Source of the DNA: Psittacicella melopsittaci
GTDB taxonomy: Bacteria > Pseudomonadota > Gammaproteobacteria > Enterobacterales > Psittacicellaceae
NCBI RefSeq assembly: GCF_003585925.1
Contig: NZ_NRJH01000046.1
Coordinates: 1-33,052, forward strand
Length of the DNA stretch: 33,052 nucleotides
Direction of reading: 5' to 3'
Shown here: one piece after another, positions 1 through 5,814 of the stretch
Layout of the letters: each line of letters begins with the position of its first letter
How positions within the stretch are numbered: the stretch's first letter is position 1
The notes under the pieces: generated by a model
Databases searched by the model: none
What the model was told of the DNA's origin: nothing
Seen by the model: only the letters and a program-made list of their open reading frames with translations
Position numbers and translations under genes: made by a program

Positions 1-145
1 AAAAAACATAAACCAAATACAAACAACAAAAAATACAAATCATAAAACAAAATACAAACAAACCATAAACAAAATACAAACAAACCATAAACAAAATACA
101 AACAAACCATAAACAAAATACAAACAAAAAACATAAACCAAATAC
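1..145 (+). repeat. CA-rich leader with 22-bp tandem repeats
   Basis: The first 200 bases contain almost no G and are built from A and C with some T. Three exact 22-bp tandem copies (core AAACCATAAACAAAATAC) run from 55 to 120, flanked by degenerate copies on both sides. The stretch leads directly into the small secreted-protein gene at 215, and two paralogues downstream have leaders of the same CA-rich character. It is likely an unstructured 5' leader rather than a coding region; the left end is cut by the window. Confidence 0.85.
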
Positions 146-214
146 ATAAAAACATATAACAAAATACACAACAAAAATATTTGGTTAACAAGACAACACA
201 ATTGGAATCTAGTT

Positions 215-559
215 ATGAAAATTAAACAATTTGCTTTAGCTGCTTTAACTGCAGTTGCTAGTTTAGGTGCATTTAATGCTCACGCCTCTTCATCAGTACA
301 AGAAACTACTCCGAGTTATTTAGAGCAATATCCTCAAGCCTCTGCAACAACGGTAAATATTGCTGGTCGTGATTATGACGCTGTAGTTGCTCGTAATGAC
401 TTAGGTGAAGTATTTGTTCAGTTAGGGGATACATCCCAACCAACAAAAATCTATCGTAGTGATTATTTAGAAATTCATACTCCTTTCTATATGACTATGG
501 ATCAGGTAAATGAAGCTCTTCCAGCTTTAAATATCTTTGTGCAATTAAGTGGTTACTAG
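215..559 (+). CDS. Small secreted protein, family member 1 (function unknown)
   Basis: A 114-residue protein with a clear Sec signal peptide of about 24 residues (Lys at 2 and 4, hydrophobic core, likely cut after AHA). The mature part is about 90 residues with no Cys. It ends in a pattern shared with the genes at 1642, 2306, 11798 and 14578: a short beta-strand pattern with Gly near its start, a Tyr-rich strand, then a helix of the type I/L/V-N-x-A-L-x-x-L-N followed by VQLS. The product is presumably periplasmic or released. The start ATG at 215 is preceded by GGAA and the context CTAGTTATGAAA, conserved in the genes at 1642 and 2306. I do not recognise the family; no enzyme motif is visible. 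Leader: CA-rich repeats from 1. No strong terminator follows directly. Confidence 0.85.
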   Translation: MKIKQFALAALTAVASLGAFNAHASSSVQETTPSYLEQYPQASATTVNIAGRDYDAVVARNDLGEVFVQLGDTSQPTKIYRSDYLEIHTPFYMTMDQVNEALPALNIFVQLSGY

Positions 560-796
560 TCTCCTGCTCATCAATTAAAAGTTACGTGCTATAAATTAAA
601 TAATTTTTAAGCAGATAAAAAGAGTACATAAGTAAACTAAGTAGCAAAAATGAAGCTAATATTTGTTAAAAGACCCCAAAAAGATATACGTAAATAAATA
701 TTTTTACATTTGTTTTTTCCCGAATCTCTCTTTGTATCCCGAGAAAAAGAAAGTTAGGGGGTAAAAAACACCCATAAACTGGGGTATAATGACAAA

Positions 797-1032
797 TACA
801 AGGTTAATAACCTATATACTTTAATATACGATTTTTTGAAAAAAAGTGATCTAAAATGCTGTGGTTTTCCAGAGCAATGGTGAGAGTTTTAGAGATAAGG
901 TTTAACTTCTAGTTAAACTAAAGATGTTTTATCTCATCTGTATTTTAGCTATAGTTAGAGAAATATAGCTACTAATGGTTAAGTCAAAAAAATAAAAAAA
1001 TACTTGCGGTTGCTTTGGCAATCGCTTTTTTT
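797..1032 (+). ncRNA. Candidate structured RNA ending in an intrinsic terminator
   Basis: No ORF lies between 560 and 1641. Within it, four hairpins follow one another on the plus strand: 857-876 (TGCT/AGCA and TGG/CCA, UUUU loop), 892-898 with 929-935 enclosing the perfect 8-bp hairpin 900-907/911-918 (loop TCT), 946-953/964-971 (TAGCTATA/TATAGCTA), and the terminator hairpin 1006-1025 with seven T. A possible -10 (TATAAT, 785-790, in the context TGGGGTATAAT) would start a transcript near 797, but no good -35 is seen. It might be a small RNA, or a long 3' UTR of the gene at 215. No known RNA family was recognised. Confidence 0.35.
1006..1032 (+). terminator. Intrinsic terminator
   Basis: Stem GCGGTTGC/GCAATCGC (1006-1013 with 1018-1025, one G-U pair), tetraloop TTTG, then seven T at 1026-1032. 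Confidence 0.75.
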
Positions 1033-1518
1033 ATGTTTGATTAACTAAAGCAAGAAAACTTTAATATTGGTTATTTATTAACATAGGTTGCCCTTAATAA
1101 ACTGTATTATTAAATTAAATAATTAACCTTGATTATTTAATTAAGAGGGGAGATTAAATTAATAATTTAGAGACAAAATTATTTTTTATTTTTTCTAGAT
1201 TTTTATTTTGCAAGAGTGAGAAAATTTCTTGAGGATTGGCTAATGGATGAAGGGGATTTGCTACTTTGATTTTACAATATTTTTATAGTTACTTTTAAGT
1301 AAGATACAAATATTTCAACTAACTTAAGTCTTTGAAAAGTAAGAATATTTATTATTGCGTATTTTGCAAAAGTCTTTTGCAAACTTAAACATTTAAACTA
1401 ATTAATTCGAAGCTATATTATCTCTAGATAAAGAATAAGGCAAATAAAAAAGTGATTACTTAGTTAAATTCAAGAGTGTATTAAGTTTAACCCTATTTAT
1501 CCTTTAGTATTAATTCTT
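1033..1518. other. AT-rich intergenic region
   Basis: No ORF with gene-like character. The only structure noted is an AT-only stem at 1161-1168/1176-1183 followed by a T-rich run (weak terminator-like on the plus strand). Otherwise nothing recognised. Confidence 0.5.
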
Positions 1519-1585
1519 TATAATATAACTATAAAAGATAACAAAGAAAAACAACACACAACAACACATAAGGTTATCTTTTATA
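1519..1585 (+). promoter_or_regulatory. Promoter and leader stem-loop presenting a CA-rich loop
   Basis: A perfect -10 (TATAAT, 1519-1524) lies just before a perfect 13-bp inverted repeat, TATAAAAGATAAC at 1530-1542 and its complement at 1573-1585. The 30-nt loop between the arms is nearly pure A and C (contains ACAACACACAACAACACA). If transcription starts near 1531 the stem-loop forms the very 5' end of the mRNA of the gene at 1642. The -35 is poor (TTTATC at the expected position). The arrangement suggests post-transcriptional control, for example by an RNA with a GU-rich seed, or mRNA 5'-end protection; this is inference. Confidence 0.6.
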
Positions 1586-1641
1586 ACAACAAAAAAAACA
1601 CACAAAACTAACAACACAATAACAACAAAGGAAAACTAGTT

Positions 1642-2040
1642 ATGAAAATCAAAAATTTATTAATCGCAGTATTTGCAGCTTCAACTATTTTTACAACAGT
1701 AAACGCAAACGCAGAAGTTGTAGATCGCCTAGATCGTGATTACCCTGCAGTAATTGAATATCAATTATCAGCAGAAGTTACAAACCGTACGATTGACATT
1801 AATGGTACACAAGTTGAGGCAGTAGTTAAATCTTACCCAGATTTAAAATATGAAGTAAATATTTTAGGTAATGGTGCTAAAGCTACTTATGTAGTAAACG
1901 ATGTTCTTATTTCAGCTCCAGCTTCATTAAGCTCTGGCGATTTAAATAGTGCATTAGCTAATTTAAATGTAAATGTACAAGTTTCACCACAAGTTTATGC
2001 TCAAGCACAAAACTTAGTGAAAAATAAAGCTAACTCATAA
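1642..2040 (+). CDS. Small secreted protein, family member 2 (function unknown)
   Basis: 132 residues with a 24-residue Sec signal peptide (likely cut after ANA). The mature protein matches the neighbours at 215 and 2306: I-x-I-x-G near residue 52, a strand ending in a Tyr-Val-Val-Asn pattern, I-x-A-P, then a helix with N-x-A-L-A-N-L-N and VQVS. It carries about 15 extra C-terminal residues rich in Gln, Asn and Lys. No Cys. Start ATG at 1642 has a strong Shine-Dalgarno (AAAGGAAAA) inside the conserved context ending CTAGTTATGAAA. The mRNA leader contains a 13-bp stem-loop with a CA-rich loop. Regular codon use and the good ribosome site suggest high expression. Function not recognised; probably periplasmic. 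Confidence 0.85.
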   Translation: MKIKNLLIAVFAASTIFTTVNANAEVVDRLDRDYPAVIEYQLSAEVTNRTIDINGTQVEAVVKSYPDLKYEVNILGNGAKATYVVNDVLISAPASLSSGDLNSALANLNVNVQVSPQVYAQAQNLVKNKANS

Positions 2041-2142
2041 TTAAAGTACTTCGAACATACAAGATACAAAAAAATAAAAAACAAACAACACAAAAAGCAA
2101 ACAACAAATCAAGTACTTAAATTAAACTAGCTTAATCTCAGG

Positions 2143-2290
2143 ACAAGGTGCTAAGCGCACCCTGTGCTAAAACCCTAGCCTTAGGGCAAATCTTAAAGCC
2201 ATAAAAGCTTTAAACAACACAAAAAAAAGCAACAAACAACCTTAAAAGCTACAATACTTTTAAGTTAACAACATAAACAACATAAAACAA
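2143..2290 (+). promoter_or_regulatory. Structured CA-rich leader of the third paralogue
   Basis: Between the genes at 1642 and 2306 there are four consecutive hairpins: 2147-2151/2157-2161 (GGTGC/GCACC, extendable by ACA/TGT across one mismatch), 2173-2177/2182-2186 (CCCTA/TAGGG), 2193-2199/2207-2213 (TTAAAGC/GCTTTAA) and 2241-2248/2257-2264 (CTTAAAAG/CTTTTAAG). The last two flank a CA-rich stretch (AACAACACAAAAAAAAGC). No T-run follows the first two, so they are not ordinary terminators. Likely the 5' leader of the gene at 2306. Confidence 0.5.
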
Positions 2291-2305
2291 CAAGGAAATC
2301 TAGTT

Positions 2306-2668
2306 ATGAAATTAAAAACAGTATTCTTATCAGCATTAGTTGCAACTTCAGCTTTAGTATCTTTTAACGCTAATGCAAATGTAAATTCTAACCCTGCTAC
2401 TTACGAGACAACAACAATTGCTGTAGCTGGAGAAAATGTAAAAGTAGAATCTCGTACTAATGGTAACAATGTGCAAGTAGTTATTGGTGATACCAAAGAT
2501 GTATTCACAAGCTACTACCAAGTGAACAACGTTGGAGTTTTAGCACCGTCTTTCTATAACGTTAATGTAATTAATGAAGCTTTAGCTTCTTTACACCTAG
2601 ACGCTCGTTTATCTTCTGCACAATACTACAATGTGCAATATAACTACGACGCAGATCGTAATAAATAA
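2306..2668 (+). CDS. Small secreted protein, family member 3 (function unknown)
   Basis: 120 residues, 24-residue Sec signal peptide (likely cut after ANA). Mature region aligns with the two upstream genes: T-x-I-x-V-x-G, a strand ending Tyr-Tyr-Gln-Val-Asn-Asn-Val, L-A-P, then I-N-E-A-L-A-S-L and a short tail with LSS and several Tyr. No Cys. Shine-Dalgarno AAGGAAA within the conserved GGAAATCTAGTTATGAAA start context. A strong terminator follows at once. The three genes lie head to tail but each has its own leader, so they look like separate transcription units produced by tandem duplication. Function not recognised. Confidence 0.85.
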   Translation: MKLKTVFLSALVATSALVSFNANANVNSNPATYETTTIAVAGENVKVESRTNGNNVQVVIGDTKDVFTSYYQVNNVGVLAPSFYNVNVINEALASLHLDARLSSAQYYNVQYNYDADRNK

Positions 2669-2678
2669 TAAAAAAAAT

Positions 2679-2706
2679 GGGAAGAGTTTTTTCTTCCCTT
2701 TTTTTT
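2679..2706 (+). terminator. Intrinsic terminator of family member 3
   Basis: Stem GGGAAGA/TCTTCCC (2679-2685 with 2692-2698) followed by eight T. The A-run upstream makes it potentially bidirectional. Confidence 0.85.
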
Positions 2707-2775
2707 CAGGCACTAGCCGAATTAGATCGCAATAACAAAGTTTAAAAGTGAAGAGTTTTTCTTCCCTTTTCTTAT
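2707..2775 (+). pseudogene. 3' remnant of a further family copy plus its terminator
   Basis: Directly after the terminator of family member 3 the sequence repeats in degraded form. Reading 2707-2745 gives QALAELDRNNKV and a stop, matching the end of the upstream protein (DADRNK, stop) in sequence and position, and 2750-2775 repeats the terminator (GAAGA/TCTTC, then CCTTTTCTT). No start or upstream part remains. Best explained as the tail of a deleted tandem paralogue. Confidence 0.55.
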
Positions 2776-2851
2776 AGAGAGTAGTACAATAAGGGCTAAC
2801 CACTTGGTTCTTACCAAACCAATTTCTTTAACTTAAACTTTTTTTAAAATT

Positions 2852-3844
2852 ATGACTTACGCAAATAATAAAGTTGCTCAAATTCTGGGTACTACTTATC
2901 CTTTAATTCAGGCTCCTATGTCATGGATTACCAACGCTCGCCTTGTAGCGGCCGTTTCTAATGCTGGTGGTTTAGGAGTATTAGGTCCTAACGCTGGAGG
3001 CTTAAGCTCTCCAAATGCAGCAGACTTACCGCATCAACCTCGTACTGTAGCTGATAAAGTAGCTGCTTATCGTGAAGAAATCCGTAAAACTAAAGAACAA
3101 ACGGACAAGCCTTTTGCGATAAACATTATTATGCCTGCTGCCGATGAGGAAATCGATGAATATAACCAAGGTTTACTTGAAGTAGCCTTTGCCGAAGGGG
3201 TAAGACATTTTATTACCGTTTCTTTTGGTATTCCAAACAAGAAAATATTTGCTTATATTCTTAGTCACGGGGGTGTGATTATTCACCGTCCAATTACGCC
3301 AACCGTAGAGAATATGCGAGCAGCCCAAGAGCTAGGTGCTCATCTTTTAGTTGCTACGGGTTACGATGAAGGCGGTTATACTCCAGAACGTCCACTTGGT
3401 ACTTTTACCGTGGTACCAACTATGGTAGATGCAGTAGATATTCCTGTGTTAGCTGCAGGCGGAATCAATGATCGTCGTGGTGTTAATGCAGCCTTTGCTT
3501 TAGGGGCACAGGGAGTATTTATTGGTACTCGTTTTATTGTAACTAAAGAGAGTCCAGCTGCTGAGTCAACTAAATCTAAAATTCTTCAATCTAGCGTAGA
3601 CAATATTGTTCGTATTTCTTATTTCCAACGTTCGCTAAATACGCCACAAGCTCAAGAGTATGCTTCTGTTTATAACTCTAATCCTCAAGAGGATCTGGAT
3701 AGTAAGATCCAACAAGCAGGAGGCTTACGTCCTGGTATGTTAGTTGGTGATCTTGAAAAAGGAATTATTTCGGTGAACATGGGGGTAGACGTTATTCGTA
3801 CTATTCCAAGTGTTGCTAATCTAATTAAAGATTTAATGGAATAA
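2852..3844 (+). CDS. Nitronate monooxygenase-like FMN TIM-barrel enzyme
   Basis: 330 residues, the usual length of the nitronate monooxygenase / 2-nitropropane dioxygenase / FabK-like family of FMN-dependent TIM-barrel oxidoreductases. Seen: the N-terminal FMN motif PLIQAPM (residues 17-23) followed by SNAGGLGVLG (36-45), and the C-terminal phosphate-binding AAGGIND (201-207) and GAQGVFIGTRF (218-228). The catalytic loop reads GYDEGGY at 170-176, so the His usually found in the E-A-G-G-H motif of class I enzymes is Tyr here. The substrate may therefore differ from a simple nitronate. Cytosolic; no signal peptide. The Shine-Dalgarno before ATG 2852 is weak. It appears monocistronic, bounded by terminators on both sides. 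Confidence 0.85.
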   Translation: MTYANNKVAQILGTTYPLIQAPMSWITNARLVAAVSNAGGLGVLGPNAGGLSSPNAADLPHQPRTVADKVAAYREEIRKTKEQTDKPFAINIIMPAADEEIDEYNQGLLEVAFAEGVRHFITVSFGIPNKKIFAYILSHGGVIIHRPITPTVENMRAAQELGAHLLVATGYDEGGYTPERPLGTFTVVPTMVDAVDIPVLAAGGINDRRGVNAAFALGAQGVFIGTRFIVTKESPAAESTKSKILQSSVDNIVRISYFQRSLNTPQAQEYASVYNSNPQEDLDSKIQQAGGLRPGMLVGDLEKGIISVNMGVDVIRTIPSVANLIKDLME

Positions 3845-3847
3845 AAA

Positions 3848-3879
3848 AATAGCCTGGGTATTTTACCTAGGCTATTTTT
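3848..3879 (+). terminator. Intrinsic terminator of the nitronate monooxygenase-like gene
   Basis: Stem TAGCCTGGGTA/TACCTAGGCTA (3850-3860 with 3864-3874, one G-U pair) followed by TTTTTG. Confidence 0.85.
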
Positions 3880-3880
3880 G

Positions 3881-4043
3881 TATGTACTTTAAAGTGTTTG
3901 AGCATTTACTTTAAAGTGCTTGAGCATTTAATGTATTTGCTTTAAAGAGCTTGAGTTTACTTTACAGCTCTTGAGTTTACTTTACAGCTCTTGAGTTTAC
4001 TTTACAGCTCTTGAGTTTACTTTACAGCTCTTGAGCATTTACT
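3881..4043. repeat. 20-22 bp tandem repeats at the 3' end of the ABC transporter gene
   Basis: Seven to eight head-to-tail units of about 20-22 bp (core TTGAGTTTACTTTACAGCTC). Three copies, at 3961-4020, are identical and the flanking ones are degenerate. The unit at 4021-4043 forms the stop codon and last codons of the minus-strand ABC transporter, so the array looks like repeated copying of that gene's 3' end. It fills the space between two convergent genes. Confidence 0.85.
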
Positions 4044-5767
4044 TTAAACTGGGTAAGATCTACTTTTTGTTTAAAGTAAGCATTTAATTCAGGTTGATGG
4101 GTAATCCCCACCACCATAGTTTGCGGTAAGCGTTGCGCTAGTAAAGCAAAAAGAGCTTGCGCACTTTGGCTATCAAGTTGATTGGTAGCCTCATCTAAAA
4201 ACAACACTTGCGGTTGTAAATGTAAAGCTCGAGCCAAGCTTAATCTTTGTTGTTCACCCCCAGAAAGTACTTTATGCCAGTTAGCCACTTGTTCAAGTTT
4301 GTCACTTAAGTGAGCTAAACCAACTTCTTGTAGTAAGGCTAAAGCTTGTTCTTTTTCCAGTAAGTGTTCATAAGGGTAGCTAAGAACTTCGCGTAAACTT
4401 GCCTTAAACAGATAGGGTTTTTGTGGTAAGAACAAGCGACGGGCACTGTAGATCTGACTTTGCCCTTGGTAGTAGGGCCAAATTCCCGCTAAGGCTCTTA
4501 AGAGCGTAGTTTTCCCTAGTCCACTTGGACCTTGGAGTTGATACCATTGTCCAGCGACAAAGCTAAGTTGCACTTGAGCCAGAAGCGGTCTTTGCTCTTG
4601 GGTAAAGAGATCGAGGTTTTTTACTTCAAGCAGAACAGGAGCCTCTGAGGCAGAGGTTGATTCTTTTGTATTAGTTGATTCTCTGGTATTAGAGAGCTCT
4701 TTAGTAGTTACCAAAGTTTTTTCTTGCTCAGGCTGAGCCTCAAGAGCATCAACAAAGGTTCCTAAACGTTGTACTACGGCAGCCCATTTAATAATGGTTT
4801 TATAGCTATCCACAAACCAGTTAAAACCATCTTGGACATTAGCAAAGGCACTGCGGGCTTGCATCATACTCCCAAAAGTAATTTGCCCACCAAGGTACAT
4901 AGGTAGAGTAGCCAAGAGAGGAATAAACAGAGTTATACGTAAACTTGTTGCCGAAAACACTTCTACTTTTAACTCCCGCCAAATTAAAGCTCGCCAGTTA
5001 GATTTTATTTTGCCAAAGTCTTGTTCCAGACGTTTTAATTCTCCCGCTTCCCCTTGATAGAGAGCTATGGCTTCACTAGATTCTTGTAAGCGAATTAATT
5101 GTCCCCTGTAGTTAGCTTCATAGTGTTGCTGATCTACATTGAGACGTTGCAGTTTATATCCTACCGCATGCATAATTAACGAACAAAGGAGCGAGTATAA
5201 AAAAGCTACCCAAACTAAATAACCTGAAATTTGCCATGAAGTTTGCCCGAGGGTCAAAGTATAAACTGCCGACATGGTCCAGAGAATACTAACAAAGCTT
5301 ACCAAGCGGAAAATGTTCATGCATAGTCCACGGACAAGATCTATAGTGTAGGTACAAAGGAGCATTACATCTTCGGCAATCCTTTGGTCGGGGTTGTCGA
5401 TATGCGGAGCATATAGCGACAAGCGATAATGCTTGTGGTCCTTGAGCCATTTGTTTTGTAAGAGCTTGGTTAGGTCTTCGCGCCACCAAAACATGAGTTT
5501 TTTGCGTAAAAAACTACCTAGTACCACACAAAAAACAATAATCCCCATGTAGATAAAGTACTGCCCTACGAGCCCCCAGATTTTATCTTTTTCTAGATTA
5601 GCAAGGGCATCATAAAAGTCTTTATTCCACCAGGCAACATATACCGAAATTTGTACGATAGTAATGCTAGTTAGTAAAGTTATAGCAAAAACTAACCAAG
5701 GTCGCCAAGCTCTTTTGCCATACCAAAAGTAAGAGGCAAGAGCAAAAAAGTATTTTAAAGTTTGCAT
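4022..5767 (-). CDS. SbmA/BacA/YddA-type ABC transporter (fused permease and ATPase)
   Basis: 581 residues. The N-terminal half is a multi-span membrane domain of the ABC_membrane_2 / SbmA-BacA type. It shows the typical WWNKDFYDAL stretch after the first helix and the W-R-E-D-L ... D-N-P-D-Q-R-I-A-E-D region. The C-terminal half is a nucleotide-binding domain with Walker A GPSGLGKTT (413-421), signature LSGGEQQ (501-507), Walker B VLFLDEA (D525, E526) and H-loop His557. A Thr/Glu/Ser-rich linker joins the halves. Half-transporters of this type work as homodimers in the inner membrane; E. coli YddA and mycobacterial Rv1819c are relatives, with peptides, B12 or unknown substrates. It follows the siderophore receptor gene by 47 bp and is probably co-transcribed, so a role with that ligand is plausible but not shown. 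No clear Shine-Dalgarno precedes ATG 5767. Confidence 0.9.
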   Translation of the reverse strand: MQTLKYFFALASYFWYGKRAWRPWLVFAITLLTSITIVQISVYVAWWNKDFYDALANLEKDKIWGLVGQYFIYMGIIVFCVVLGSFLRKKLMFWWREDLTKLLQNKWLKDHKHYRLSLYAPHIDNPDQRIAEDVMLLCTYTIDLVRGLCMNIFRLVSFVSILWTMSAVYTLTLGQTSWQISGYLVWVAFLYSLLCSLIMHAVGYKLQRLNVDQQHYEANYRGQLIRLQESSEAIALYQGEAGELKRLEQDFGKIKSNWRALIWRELKVEVFSATSLRITLFIPLLATLPMYLGGQITFGSMMQARSAFANVQDGFNWFVDSYKTIIKWAAVVQRLGTFVDALEAQPEQEKTLVTTKELSNTRESTNTKESTSASEAPVLLEVKNLDLFTQEQRPLLAQVQLSFVAGQWYQLQGPSGLGKTTLLRALAGIWPYYQGQSQIYSARRLFLPQKPYLFKASLREVLSYPYEHLLEKEQALALLQEVGLAHLSDKLEQVANWHKVLSGGEQQRLSLARALHLQPQVLFLDEATNQLDSQSAQALFALLAQRLPQTMVVGITHQPELNAYFKQKVDLTQFKVNAQEL

Positions 5768-5783
5768 AAGAAAAATGAGCTAA

Positions 5784-5809
5784 AAGCCAAAGACTTGAGT
5801 CTTTGGCTT
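5784..5809 (-). terminator. Intercistronic hairpin between receptor and ABC transporter
   Basis: Perfect 12-bp stem (AAGCCAAAGACT with its complement, 5784-5795/5798-5809) with a 2-nt loop. On the minus strand it is followed only by TTTT then AGC. It could be a leaky terminator that lowers transporter expression relative to the receptor, or an RNA-stabilising 3' structure. Confidence 0.6.
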
Positions 5810-5814
5810 AGATC

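Noticed and set aside
55..120. 22-bp tandem repeats considered as a CRISPR array or plasmid iterons
   Set aside because: Units are contiguous with no spacers and there is no replication gene; they form the CA-rich leader of a small gene.
885..900. GTTTTAGAG word that resembles the start of a CRISPR repeat
   Set aside because: Single occurrence, no spacer-repeat array, no cas genes in the window.
2609..2803. Minus-strand 64-codon frame
   Set aside because: Spans the end of a real gene, its terminator and the duplicated remnant; Lys/Phe low complexity.
5289..5489. Minus-strand frame inside the ABC transporter
   Set aside because: Out-of-phase shadow of the transporter, which has complete domain motifs.
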